Below, one piece after another: positions 15,501 through 23,687 of a stretch of DNA of 31,413 nucleotides. The first letter of the stretch is position 1, and every line of letters starts with the position of its first letter. Source of the DNA: CAYUCY01 sp964443525 (GTDB taxonomy: Bacteria > Pseudomonadota > Alphaproteobacteria > Caedimonadales > Caedimonadaceae); NCBI GenBank assembly GCA_964443525.1, contig CAYUCY010000011.1, positions 1 through 31,413 on the forward strand, in the 5' to 3' direction. The position numbers and the translations under genes are program-made. The notes below the pieces were generated by a model. The model was not told the origin of the DNA. It saw nothing but the letters and a program-made list of their open reading frames with translations, and searched no databases.

Positions 15501-17295
15501 CTAAAGATTTTCCTTGGAGTGCCTGTTGAATGGCTCGATTCATCCGACGCTCGGCAAAGGGGAGACTCTTCTCATGGAGGATCTTGAGCGCTTTTTCAAG
15601 AACGACACGATCCCTTTGTTCTTTGACTTGCTTTAACTCTTCAGCCATGTGGATCAACACCTGGTGTTCCTGCAATGATAACAGGTCCCCATCTTTGCAT
15701 AGCGCACTTTCCAAATCATGGAGAAGACGCGCCGCTTCAACTCGCCTTTGTTCCAAGAGGCGTGATTCCATATCTTCTCGTCCGAAAACCTGGCTTTGAC
15801 GAATCATCCGTGCCATCTCCTCCGGATCAAGCCCGAAAGAAGGCTTGACTTCAAGGCGCGCGGTTCTACCAGTGGTTTTTTCCTGTGCCGAGACCGTTAA
15901 CAGGCCGTCCACATCCAGGGCGAAGGTCACCTCAATGCGTGCAATGCCCGCAGGGAAAGGCGGAATATCGTGGAACTCAAAGCGAGCCAAAGACCTGCAA
16001 TCTGCCGCAAACTCGCGCTCTCCTTGGACCACATGAAGAGCCATTGCCGTCTGACCATCTTCAAAGGTCGTAAAAGTTTGGGTTTTTCGACAAGGGATCG
16101 GCGCATTACGGTGGATAATTTTTTCAATGAGCCCACCCATGGTTTCAATGCCTAAGGAAAGAGGCGTCACATCGAGAAGAAGTTGGGATGCACCATATGT
16201 CAACGCATGAGCTTGAAGAGCCGCTCCCATGGCGACCACCTCATCCGGATTCAGATCATCATAAAGAGGGCAGGGGAAAGCATTTGACACTGCCTCTTTC
16301 ACGAGGGGCATTCGTGTGGAGCCCCCCACGAGCAAAATACCCGTCAGATCTTCAGGCATTACTTTGGCATCTCTTAGAACTCCTTTTGCCAACTCTAGAG
16401 TTTTTTGAATAAGAGGAAGGGAAAGCATCTTAAGAGTGTCGCTACCAAGGCTCTTTTCACCTCTGTAGAAATCCTGTGTTGAAAGCGTTTCCTTGGCTTT
16501 GCGTGCTTCCGAAAGGAGGGTTTTTTGATCTCCAAAGCTCAGGGCCGTAAAATCGCCCCCTTCAAGGGACATCCAGTGATCTGCAATCAAGCGATCGAAA
16601 TCATCTCCCCCGAGGTATGTGTTGCCGCCCGTTGCCTTGACTTGAAAGACCTCGTTGTGAAGAGCCAACAGGGAAACATCAAAGGTCCCACCGCCCAAAT
16701 CATAGACGAGATAGGTCCCTCGAGATCCTTTTTCGAGACCATAAGAAAGAGCAGCTGCGGTAGGCTCCGATAAAAGCCTTAAGACATCTAGGTCAGCCAG
16801 ATGCGCCGCATCTCTTGTTGCAGCTCGTTGTGCTTCCTCAAAATAAGCGGGCACGGTGATAACCGCCTTTCGAATAGGCTGACCGAGGGCCCTTTCTGCT
16901 CGGGCCTTAAGGGCTTTTAAAACCTCTGCTGAGAGATCGACGGGCGTTAGAAGGCGCTCTCCCAGAACAAGTTTTACGAGCCTTTCATCTCCTTTTACTT
17001 TATGAGGTGTCCGTGTTCGTGTTTCGTCGGCGCTTCTGCCCATCAGGCGCTTGAAAGAGGACAAGGAAGAAGCGGCTTTTTCCGAAAATTCAACGGAGAG
17101 ATCTCCTGAAGTCAGCAAGTGAACAACGGAAGGAAGGCGGGCCTCTCCGCTCTCATCGCGCAAAAGATAAGGGTGCCCCTCGATCGTGATGGCCACTAAA
17201 GAATGGGTCGTTCCGAGATCAATACCGATTGCGATCTCATCTCGCTCTTCGTGAGGGTCCGGCGTTGTTCCGGGTTCGACAAGTTGGAGAAGCAT
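15487..17295 (-). CDS. hscA: HscA, Hsp70 chaperone for Fe-S cluster transfer
   Basis: HscA is the specialised Hsp70 that, with HscB, releases Fe-S clusters from IscU. The 602-aa protein opens LLQLVEPG, close to the E. coli HscA N-terminus. It has the Hsp70 ATPase motifs IGIDLGTTHSLVAI (from residue 22) and YLVYDLGGGTFDVSLL, and the third motif ILLVGGSTRMPLV. The substrate-binding domain starts around residue 385 (DVTPLSLGIETMGG). E. coli HscA is 616 aa, so the length fits. It begins 6 bp after hscB. Its client is expected to be the LPPVK motif of IscU, which is present in this operon. Confidence 0.94.
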   Translation of the reverse strand: MLLQLVEPGTTPDPHEERDEIAIGIDLGTTHSLVAITIEGHPYLLRDESGEARLPSVVHLLTSGDLSVEFSEKAASSLSSFKRLMGRSADETRTRTPHKVKGDERLVKLVLGERLLTPVDLSAEVLKALKARAERALGQPIRKAVITVPAYFEEAQRAATRDAAHLADLDVLRLLSEPTAAALSYGLEKGSRGTYLVYDLGGGTFDVSLLALHNEVFQVKATGGNTYLGGDDFDRLIADHWMSLEGGDFTALSFGDQKTLLSEARKAKETLSTQDFYRGEKSLGSDTLKMLSLPLIQKTLELAKGVLRDAKVMPEDLTGILLVGGSTRMPLVKEAVSNAFPCPLYDDLNPDEVVAMGAALQAHALTYGASQLLLDVTPLSLGIETMGGLIEKIIHRNAPIPCRKTQTFTTFEDGQTAMALHVVQGEREFAADCRSLARFEFHDIPPFPAGIARIEVTFALDVDGLLTVSAQEKTTGRTARLEVKPSFGLDPEEMARMIRQSQVFGREDMESRLLEQRRVEAARLLHDLESALCKDGDLLSLQEHQVLIHMAEELKQVKEQRDRVVLEKALKILHEKSLPFAERRMNRAIQQALQGKSLDEVA

Positions 17296-17301
17296 CCGAT
17301 T

Positions 17302-17769
17302 TTATCCTTCACATATTTTTTTAAGGTAACTGAGGCGGGCCAGGAGGGTACGCGCCTCTTCCCTATTTTCTTCTTTAAAAGCTATATTGATCGCTTCAAT
17401 CGTTCTCTCAAAGTCAGCGCGCCTCTCCTGCAAAAAGCTTTCACGCATTTTTTCATCCGAATTGATACTCAAAGTTTCCTGCCAAGACAAGATCTCCTCT
17501 AAAAGAGTGGGATTTTGATGTGATTTAGAGCTTCCTTCATTTTCTCCGAGAAGATATTTCCCGCGTAAAAGAGGATCTTTCAAGGTCTCATAAGCCTCAT
17601 TCAGGTCCACCGATTTCTTGGCAGCTAGCAAAAGGTCATGTTCCGATTTTCCCGCAGAACGGTCGGGATGTAGGATCCTTTGAAGTTTAAGGTATCTTTC
17701 TTCCAAATCTTTAAGATCCACTCGAAAGGAACGAGGAATCTGAAAAAGAGCGAAAGCATCTTGTGACAT
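17302..17769 (-). CDS. hscB: HscB, J-domain co-chaperone of HscA
   Basis: HscB delivers IscU to HscA and stimulates its ATPase. The 155-aa protein has an N-terminal J domain (about 3-75) with the invariant HPD at 34-36, in LQRILHPDRSAGKSEHD. NEAYETLKDPLLRGKYLL follows, the HscB-specific link to the C-terminal helical domain that binds IscU. E. coli HscB is 171 aa. It lies 12 bp after iscA and 6 bp before hscA. Confidence 0.92.
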   Translation of the reverse strand: MSQDAFALFQIPRSFRVDLKDLEERYLKLQRILHPDRSAGKSEHDLLLAAKKSVDLNEAYETLKDPLLRGKYLLGENEGSSKSHQNPTLLEEILSWQETLSINSDEKMRESFLQERRADFERTIEAINIAFKEENREEARTLLARLSYLKKICEG

Positions 17770-17781
17770 TTCGGGCCTCTT

Positions 17782-18129
17782 TTAAACGTGGAAGGAGTCA
17801 CCACATCCGCAGCGACCCTTCTCATTCGGATTTTTGAAAGTAAAACCCGATTGGAGCTTATCTTGTACGAAGTCCATTTCGGACCCGATTAAAAATAAAA
17901 TTGCCTTAGGATCAATGAGGACAGTGACTCCTTTCTCCTCAATCACTTCGTCATACTCGTTTTTTTCATCCGCAAACTCAAGCGTATAGGAAAGGCCGTT
18001 GCACCCTTTTGTTTTAATGCCGATGCGAACACCGAGAGACGATTTATTCCGTCCGGCAAGAAGTGTCTTGATCCGCTCGGCAGCGGCATCTGTGAGTTTT
18101 AAAGCGGCGGGGCGCTCTGTGTTTCTCAT
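17782..18129 (-). CDS. iscA: IscA, A-type Fe-S carrier
   Basis: A-type carriers hold Fe-S clusters or iron and pass them to target enzymes. The 115-aa protein has the three conserved cysteines: Cys43 in KTKGCNGLSY, and Cys107 and Cys109 in GRCGCGDSF. The ATG overlaps the iscU stop by 4 bp (ATGA), so it is translationally coupled. IscA is favoured over ErpA or SufA because of its position in the isc order. Confidence 0.93.
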   Translation of the reverse strand: MRNTERPAALKLTDAAAERIKTLLAGRNKSSLGVRIGIKTKGCNGLSYTLEFADEKNEYDEVIEEKGVTVLIDPKAILFLIGSEMDFVQDKLQSGFTFKNPNEKGRCGCGDSFHV

Positions 18130-18524
18130 GAGGCTTTTTTCTCCGAAAGGGCTTGTTTTGCTTTATAATCGGCAACGGCTGCTTTAACGGCATCTTCAGC
18201 TAGGATCGAGCAATGAATCTTAACAGGTGGCAAGGCCAGGTGCGTAGCAATTTCCGTATTTTTGATGGAAAGCGCGTCCTCCAGAGTTTTTCCTTTAACC
18301 CATTCGGTTACAAGAGAGCTGGAAGCAATCGCGGAGCCGCACCCGAAGGTTTTAAAGCGGGCTTCTTCAATGACGCCGTCCTTAACCTTAATTTGCAACT
18401 TCATGACATCTCCGCAGGCAGGAGCACCTACGAGTCCTGTGCCGACCCCTTCTTCTTCCTTAGCGAAGGATCCGACGTTCCGAGGGTTCTCGTAGTGGTC
18501 AATAACTTTGTGACTGTAGGCCAT
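18126..18524 (-). CDS. iscU: IscU, Fe-S cluster scaffold
   Basis: IscU is the scaffold on which [2Fe-2S] and [4Fe-4S] clusters form, using sulfur from IscS. The 132-aa protein has all ligands: Cys37 in APACGD (with Asp39), Cys62 in FGCGSAIASSS, and His104-Cys105 in KIHCSIL. The HscA recognition motif LPPVK is intact at 98-102. The gene follows iscS by 22 bp with a ribosome binding site (AAGGAGAATG) and couples to iscA. Confidence 0.95.
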   Translation of the reverse strand: MAYSHKVIDHYENPRNVGSFAKEEEGVGTGLVGAPACGDVMKLQIKVKDGVIEEARFKTFGCGSAIASSSLVTEWVKGKTLEDALSIKNTEIATHLALPPVKIHCSILAEDAVKAAVADYKAKQALSEKKAS

Positions 18525-18546
18525 TTCATTCTCCTTAATATTTTCT

Positions 18547-19785
18547 TCAGTGAGCGGTCCAGTTGATGGATGTCAGGTCGATTCCTTCTCGGGCCATCTC
18601 CCATAAGGGGCTCATCTCTCGCAAACGTTTGACGGCTCCAACAATAATGTCCGCGGCTTTCAGGACTTCTTCCTCCGTCGTAAAGCGTCCAAAGCAGATC
18701 CGCAGAGAAGTGTGGGCCATTTCCTCCGAAACCCCGAGGGCTCTCAACACATAAGATGGCTCGAGGGAAGCGGATGTGCACGCGGACCCCGAGGACAAAG
18801 CAAGCTCTTTGATCCCCATCATGAGGCCTTCTCCTTCCACATATGCAAAGCTCAAATTGAGGTTCCCGGGGATGCGTTGTTCGGCGTCTCCATTTAAATA
18901 AACCTCTTCCAGATTTTCTTGTATTCTTTGATAAAAGAGATCTCTTAAAGTATGCAATCGCTTTCCTTCCTCTATCATTTCTTCTCCTGCAAGACGACAG
19001 GCTTCCCCGAGACCGACACAAAGAGCCGGCGACAGAGTGCCCGAGCGCATCCCGCGCTCTTGACCGCCCCCGTTGATGAGAGCGGGTAGACGAACCCGAG
19101 GTTTTCTCCGGACGTAGAGGGCTCCGATTCCTTTGGGAGCATAAATCTTATGTCCTGAAAGACTCAGAAGATCGATCTTCATCTCATTGACGTCGAGGGG
19201 GATCTTCCCGACTCCTTGGGCTGCATCCGTATGGAAAAATACACCTTTTTTGCGACACATGTCGCCGATTTCCTTCAAAGGTTGAATAACCCCAATTTCA
19301 TTGTTTACGGCCATAATTGAAACAAGTGCGGTTTTTTCGGTAATAGATTTTTCAAGCTGTTCGAGATCGATGAGGCCGTTTTTCTGAACGGGGAGGTAAG
19401 TCACTTCATATCCTTCTTGCTGCAGGTGACGTGCTGTATCCAAAACGCACTTATGCTCCGTCACGCAGGTGATGAGGTGATTTTTTTCTTTTCCGTAGAA
19501 TTTCATGATCCCTTTAAGAGCCATATTATTGGATTCGGTGGCCCCGCTCGTAAAAACAATTTCCTTCGGATGGGCGCCGATAAGGACTGCTACCTGAAGT
19601 CGCGCTCGTTCGACGGCAGCTTCCGCCTGCCACCCAAAGATATGACTCCGCGAATGAGGGTTCCCGAATTGCTCGCAAAAATAAGGGAGGATCTTCTCGA
19701 GAACACGGGGGTCACATGGGGTTGTGGCCTGGTAATCAAGATAGATAACACCGGGGTTTGCATTGATAAGCTTAGGAAGAGACAT
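18547..19785 (-). CDS. iscS: IscS, cysteine desulfurase
   Basis: IscS is a PLP enzyme that takes sulfur from cysteine and loads it on IscU and other acceptors. With the start at 19785 the protein has 412 residues. Active-site residues are His111 (TEHKCV), PLP-binding Lys213 (SGHKIYAPKG) and catalytic Cys336 in SSGSACTSASLEPSYVLRALG. The C-terminus MAREGIDLTSINWTAH closely follows the IscU-binding tail of E. coli IscS. The GTG at 19809 would add 8 residues and overlap the upstream gene. The ATG at 19785 is preferred from homology, with AAAGGA upstream at a slightly long spacing. Confidence 0.94.
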   Translation of the reverse strand: MSLPKLINANPGVIYLDYQATTPCDPRVLEKILPYFCEQFGNPHSRSHIFGWQAEAAVERARLQVAVLIGAHPKEIVFTSGATESNNMALKGIMKFYGKEKNHLITCVTEHKCVLDTARHLQQEGYEVTYLPVQKNGLIDLEQLEKSITEKTALVSIMAVNNEIGVIQPLKEIGDMCRKKGVFFHTDAAQGVGKIPLDVNEMKIDLLSLSGHKIYAPKGIGALYVRRKPRVRLPALINGGGQERGMRSGTLSPALCVGLGEACRLAGEEMIEEGKRLHTLRDLFYQRIQENLEEVYLNGDAEQRIPGNLNLSFAYVEGEGLMMGIKELALSSGSACTSASLEPSYVLRALGVSEEMAHTSLRICFGRFTTEEEVLKAADIIVGAVKRLREMSPLWEMAREGIDLTSINWTAH

Positions 19786-19801
19786 AATATAGTAAAATCC
19801 T

Positions 19802-20917
19802 TTATGCACTATTTCTTTTTAATCGTTGTGTGAGAATAGACCAGGTATCTAAAATCCGCATCAATTCTTCTGCCCCAAACTCGGGGCCAAAACTGAATCT
19901 TAAAGCCGAGGCGGCCTCATCCGGAGAAAATCCCATGGCCGACAACACGTGAGATGCTTTCACTTTTCCTGAAGAGCACGCTGATCCCGAACTTACGGCA
20001 ATGCCCATCAAGTCAAAATTCATGAGTAGAAGGTCTGCCGGAATTGTCGGCATTACAATACACGAGGTATTCGGCAGACGCGCTACATTTCGACCGATAA
20101 TGCGAGCCTCTGGCGTCCTCTTCAAAAGTTTCTCCTCAAAACAGTCTCTCAGCACCTGAATCCGAGACCAGTCATCCTGCGCTAAGGCCTGAACGGCTGC
20201 TCCGAAACCGATGATACCTAAAATATTGGGAGTTCCCGCACGCCGGCCTTTTTCCTGCCCACCCCCTAAAACCGAAGGTTCAAGAGGAAAATCAGGGCGC
20301 ACGATCAAGGCGCCGACCCCTGAGGGACCACCGATTTTATGGGCTGAGAACGTCAGGGACGTCCACCCTGAATCTTCGAAAGAAAAAGGGATTTTGCCGA
20401 AAGCCTGGACGCCGTCGACATGAAGAGCTGCCTCATAGACCTTACAAACATTTGTGATTTCTTCAAGATTCTGAAGAATTCCCGTCTCATTATTCGCAGC
20501 CATAAGAGACACGAGAGCTCTTTTTTGTGATTTCTTAAAAATGGCTTCTAAAGCATTCGGATCCGTCAGACCTTCTCTGGTCACGGGCAAAAAGATCGCG
20601 TCTAAAGCCGCTGAGCGGATCGAGTCATGCTCGGCGGCGCTGACGATAACCTCGAATCCTTGAATTTTCGCAGACGAGAGAATGAGGTTATTGGCCTCTG
20701 TCGCTCCGCTCGTAAAGATCACATCCTGGGGTTTGGCGCCTACCTGTGTTGCAAGAAGCCGGCGAGTTTCCTCAAGAGCCGCTGAAACTTTACGACCGAA
20801 GCAATGAATTGACGACGGATTCCCTACGAGGTCCATCGCTTGAATCATGGCCTCTTTAACGCACGCCTTTAAAGGAGCTGAAGCATTATAATCTGCATAC
20901 AAAGGAAGATATGGCAT
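19802..20917 (-). CDS. second cysteine desulfurase (NifS/IscS-like paralogue)
   Basis: This 371-aa PLP enzyme belongs to the same class V aminotransferase family as IscS. It keeps His97, PLP-binding Lys194 (SAHKIGGPSG) and a catalytic Cys314 in SSGSACSSGKVKASHVL, so it should be active. It is shorter and clearly divergent from the adjacent iscS, and lacks the IscS-type C-terminal tail for IscU. It lies 3 bp after iscR and directly before iscS. Two adjacent desulfurase genes in an isc operon are known from Rickettsia-like alphaproteobacteria. The division of labour (tRNA thiolation, for example, against cluster assembly) cannot be read from the sequence. Confidence 0.9.
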   Translation of the reverse strand: MPYLPLYADYNASAPLKACVKEAMIQAMDLVGNPSSIHCFGRKVSAALEETRRLLATQVGAKPQDVIFTSGATEANNLILSSAKIQGFEVIVSAAEHDSIRSAALDAIFLPVTREGLTDPNALEAIFKKSQKRALVSLMAANNETGILQNLEEITNVCKVYEAALHVDGVQAFGKIPFSFEDSGWTSLTFSAHKIGGPSGVGALIVRPDFPLEPSVLGGGQEKGRRAGTPNILGIIGFGAAVQALAQDDWSRIQVLRDCFEEKLLKRTPEARIIGRNVARLPNTSCIVMPTIPADLLLMNFDLMGIAVSSGSACSSGKVKASHVLSAMGFSPDEAASALRFSFGPEFGAEELMRILDTWSILTQRLKRNSA

Positions 20918-20920
20918 GGC

Positions 20921-21355
20921 TTAAGCAATCCCCCTTAATGACTCTATTTTTTCGCGCACTACGTCGAAAAGCGTGACAGACGTCAAATAATGATGGATGG
21001 CTTGCTCAAGACCCGCCCACAAGTGATGGGTTAGGCATTTGCTGCGCGTACCTTGGCAGCCTGTTTTCGTATTTGAAGCACAGCGGGTCGTTTTAACGGT
21101 TTCATCCACAGCACGGACGACATCCGAGACAGAAATCGATTGAGCCGGACGCGCCAGCGCATATCCTCCGCTTTGTCCGCGCGTACTGATAACGAGGTCC
21201 GCCTTTTTTAACTTTGAAAAAAGCTGCTCTAAATAGGAGACAGGCAATGCTTGGCGTTCGGCAATGTCAGTCAAAGACACAGCTTGTCCCGCCGGTTGCA
21301 TCGCTAAATCAACCATAGCTTGGACCGCATACTGCCCTTTCGTGCTCAGCTTCAT
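20921..21355 (-). CDS. iscR: IscR, Rrf2-family Fe-S regulator of the isc operon
   Basis: IscR senses Fe-S status by binding a [2Fe-2S] cluster and represses its own operon when the cluster is loaded. The 144-aa protein has an N-terminal winged helix (KLSTKGQYAVQAMVDLA, VSYLEQLFSKLKKADLV, TRGQSGGYALA). In the 146-residue numbering from the earlier ATG, the cluster ligands are Cys94, Cys102, Cys109 and probably His112 (KCLTHHLW). The second ATG (21355) is preferred because AAAGGG is 8 nt from it but only 2 nt from the ATG at 21361. A matching operator lies just upstream, and the operon follows at 3-bp spacing. Confidence 0.93.
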   Translation of the reverse strand: MKLSTKGQYAVQAMVDLAMQPAGQAVSLTDIAERQALPVSYLEQLFSKLKKADLVISTRGQSGGYALARPAQSISVSDVVRAVDETVKTTRCASNTKTGCQGTRSKCLTHHLWAGLEQAIHHYLTSVTLFDVVREKIESLRGIA

Positions 21356-21391
21356 CCGCATATCCCTTTCTGACAGTACTTTACTTTATTT

Positions 21392-21416
21392 TAATCCGAC
21401 TAAAATAGTCAACATT
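21392..21416 (-). promoter_or_regulatory. IscR type 1 operator overlapping the iscR promoter
   Basis: The core GACTAAAATAGTC (21398-21410) is a perfect palindrome with 5-bp arms and an AAA centre. It matches the known type 1 IscR motif (GACT-A-www-T-AGTC). On the minus strand it overlaps a -35-like TTGACT (21412-21407), followed by an AT-rich -10 region around 21393-21384. Autorepression by cluster-loaded IscR is inferred. Confidence 0.8.
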
Positions 21417-21455
21417 TAAAATGGTACTTTACATAGATAAAGAGACAAGGAAAAT

Positions 21456-22301
21456 CTAAATAAGTTTCATCCATGAGGGGATACTCGGATAAAGGCGAGC
21501 CTCTCCCCAGAAGAAAGGGGTATTCTGGAGAACATCCTCGATTCTTAGGCGTGCAAGCCCTTGATTTTGAATGTGAGAAAACATCTCTCCCCGCTCTTCA
21601 CCTAAAACAGTCACGGGAGTTTCGTTCGAGGGCTGAGAGCCTTCGATTCGAACAGGGAAGAGTCTTTTTCGAACAAGGCCTCGATAGCGGGTCCGTGCTG
21701 TTAGCTCCTGTCCCATATAGCATCCCTTGTCCCATGAAATGGCGCCGAGCTCATCCAATCCGCATTCAAGAGGGATGGCTCTTTCAGCCGTCATATCTCG
21801 GCTGCCGTCGGGAATACCCAGAGTCAGCCGATGCAGATCATAAATCTCAAGCGGCACCTCTTTTCCCTGCAGGGTCTCGAAAAAACGGGAGAGGGCGAGA
21901 GATCCCAAAGACATCATGCGAGGATCAAGGCAGATAAGATCCTCTCCCTCCTTCACCGTATCACCTTTTTCTCCCTCAGGAGATTCCTTCCCCCAGAGTG
22001 CATAGAGGAAGAGGTCCTCTCGCACCCGAAAGGTCACGTTTGTTCTCAGCTTGTAAAGAATTAAGCGTTTAAGGAGATCGGTCGCTCTTCCCGCTTCAGG
22101 TGTTAGGTAAAATCCGCCCTCAGTCTTCCAGATCGTAAAATCATGAAGAAATTTTCCTTGAGGTGTCAAAAGCGCTGCATAAAGAGTCCTTTGTGGAGAA
22201 GCCTTCTCCACATCGTTTGTCACAATCCCTTGTAAAAATGCGGTCGCATCCGAGCCGCCGACCTCAAGGATACACCGCGTATGAATTTTGGTATAAAACA
22301 T
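21456..22301 (-). CDS. ygfZ: YgfZ/GcvT-like folate-binding protein for Fe-S enzyme maintenance
   Basis: YgfZ binds tetrahydrofolate and helps keep certain Fe-S enzymes active. From the ATG at 22301 the protein has 281 residues. It shows the GcvT-like N-terminal fold (ILEVGGSDATAFLQGIVTNDV) and the signature DKGCYMGQELTAR with its conserved Cys. The frame is open to a GTG at 22382, and an ATG at 22340 has a GGGAG ribosome binding site. The family N-terminus favours 22301, so the start is uncertain. It lies upstream of iscR on the same strand but is separated by the iscR operator, and it follows a terminator, so it is probably transcribed on its own. Confidence 0.87.
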   Translation of the reverse strand: MFYTKIHTRCILEVGGSDATAFLQGIVTNDVEKASPQRTLYAALLTPQGKFLHDFTIWKTEGGFYLTPEAGRATDLLKRLILYKLRTNVTFRVREDLFLYALWGKESPEGEKGDTVKEGEDLICLDPRMMSLGSLALSRFFETLQGKEVPLEIYDLHRLTLGIPDGSRDMTAERAIPLECGLDELGAISWDKGCYMGQELTARTRYRGLVRKRLFPVRIEGSQPSNETPVTVLGEERGEMFSHIQNQGLARLRIEDVLQNTPFFWGEARLYPSIPSWMKLI

Positions 22302-22393
22302 TAGGACGCTCGAAAGTCTTCCTCTTACCTCATTATCCATAGCGCTCTCCCAAGCAAATTTCAATGATTCGATCGGCACCAAAGTTATATGAG

Positions 22394-22423
22394 AAAAAGG
22401 CCACCCGAAAGAGCGGCCTTTTT
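22394..22423 (-). terminator. intrinsic terminator after the exported methyltransferase gene
   Basis: AAAAAGGCC (22394-22402) and GGCCTTTTT (22415-22423) form a perfect 9-bp stem. On the minus strand it ends in a T run shortly after the stop at 22457. It separates this gene from ygfZ. Confidence 0.8.
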
Positions 22424-22456
22424 GTAATCTGCTTAAATAGCTATTTTTTTAAGAGT

Positions 22457-23536
22457 TTATATTTTCTCGGCAACAATAGAAATCATATGATCTGTTCCAT
22501 GGTTTTCTTCAGGAGTTGTGATTATCGTTTCTAAAATCCTAAATCCGTCACCGAGCACTTTCTTAAGTGTTTCCGCGGTATGATAATGCATCACACGATC
22601 GGTTATAACTCTATCTGATAATATTTTTTGGAAAAAGTGTGCGCTTTCCTCTCCTTCTCTTGGTTTGCGAACTTCAAGCATTCTGCTTTCTCCTGGCTGA
22701 GTTCCATCCACCAACATTGTCTCCAGCTTGTAAAAAACAAACCCCGGCAAGTCCTCACCTTCTTGAGTATTCATGAACTGCTCAATCTCACTTCCAGGGG
22801 AAGGAGTAAGAGAGGTGAGAAATAGCCTGCCACCTCGCTTGAGAAGAGAGTTTGCTCTTGCACCAAAAATTCTTGTCTGATTGCGATCAAAAAAATGACC
22901 GACTTTATTTGCATTTAAAATATTAAACGCACCTCTCGAGAAGTCAGGCGCCAATGTCAAGAAGTCTTTCTTAAATACTTTGAACCCAGAGAGAGGAAAG
23001 CTGGAGTCAACGTGTGTACGAATCGAACTTTCGACTACTTCCTTGAGAAGTTCACTTTGCGCTTTTTGTTTTTCAAGGGCATAGAGATTTTCAATCTTCT
23101 TTGTTAAAAGGGCAAAAAGAGAATCAATTCCATATCCCGCCCCAATGTCCATCATATTAAGAGGGTCTGTCGCCTGAGCACAGAATGAGAGGAGATGTCT
23201 CTGGACCCGGGGTACAGGAGGAAAGGTCCAACCGTAGTCCTTCGTAACAGTGTTAGGAAGAATTACTGATTTACCGAAAAGAACGGGCCTATCATCATGC
23301 ATAATCTCTCGCTTATACCCCATAGCATCTCGATAGCAGTTTGCTACTTTCTCGATGTAATCCGGTGTCGAGTCCACTGGGACAAAGGTCTTCACAAACT
23401 CAACGGGATCAAACGTCTCGGTTTGATGAGTGGTTTGACTGCTCGAGCTTTCATCCGTACGGCAGCTTGCTTCTACGTCTACTAACGTTAAGGAGAAAAC
23501 AGAAAAAACTGCCAGTGCTCTTGTCATCTTTTTCAT
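22457..23536 (-). CDS. exported SAM-dependent methyltransferase-like protein
   Basis: The 359-aa protein combines a Sec signal peptide (MKKMTRALAVFSVFSLTLVDVEA, cleavage near residue 23) with a Rossmann methyltransferase core. SAM motif I is MMDIGAGYGIDS (128-139), an acidic residue follows in LYALEKQ, and LKRGGRLFLTSL is a typical late strand. A Ser/Thr/Gln-rich linker (about 26-42) follows the signal peptide. Methyltransferases are normally cytosolic because SAM is, so export points to a secreted protein acting in a host, or to a degenerate core. The substrate is unknown. The signal is type I rather than lipoprotein, because Glu sits at the -3 position of Cys25. GAAGGG precedes the ATG. Confidence 0.75.
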   Translation of the reverse strand: MKKMTRALAVFSVFSLTLVDVEASCRTDESSSSQTTHQTETFDPVEFVKTFVPVDSTPDYIEKVANCYRDAMGYKREIMHDDRPVLFGKSVILPNTVTKDYGWTFPPVPRVQRHLLSFCAQATDPLNMMDIGAGYGIDSLFALLTKKIENLYALEKQKAQSELLKEVVESSIRTHVDSSFPLSGFKVFKKDFLTLAPDFSRGAFNILNANKVGHFFDRNQTRIFGARANSLLKRGGRLFLTSLTPSPGSEIEQFMNTQEGEDLPGFVFYKLETMLVDGTQPGESRMLEVRKPREGEESAHFFQKILSDRVITDRVMHYHTAETLKKVLGDGFRILETIITTPEENHGTDHMISIVAEKI

Positions 23537-23611
23537 TGGTTAGTACCCTTCTTTCATGAAATTACTTTTTGTCAAATTTTGCAGCGTTTCAACATTTATT
23601 TTGCCCAGAAA

Positions 23612-23625
23612 TTAACCTTTGTTAA
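23612..23625. repeat. inverted repeat between divergent exported methyltransferase and usg genes
   Basis: TTAAC-CTTT-GTTAA is a perfect inverted repeat. It extends to ATTAAC/GTTAAT if the flanking bases 23611 and 23626 are included. It may be an operator. The two TTAA halves are 6 bp apart, close to but not the standard CtrA spacing of 7. Confidence 0.35.
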
Positions 23626-23687
23626 TAGAAAATTCACCTTTTTTTGGGATACTGAGACTGTGGAATCAGGTCCGGAGGAGGGGATGT

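Noticed and set aside
18428..19021. A 197-codon minus-strand frame overlapping iscS and iscU
   Set aside because: It is an out-of-frame reading of iscS and iscU, rich in Arg and Cys, with no family resemblance.
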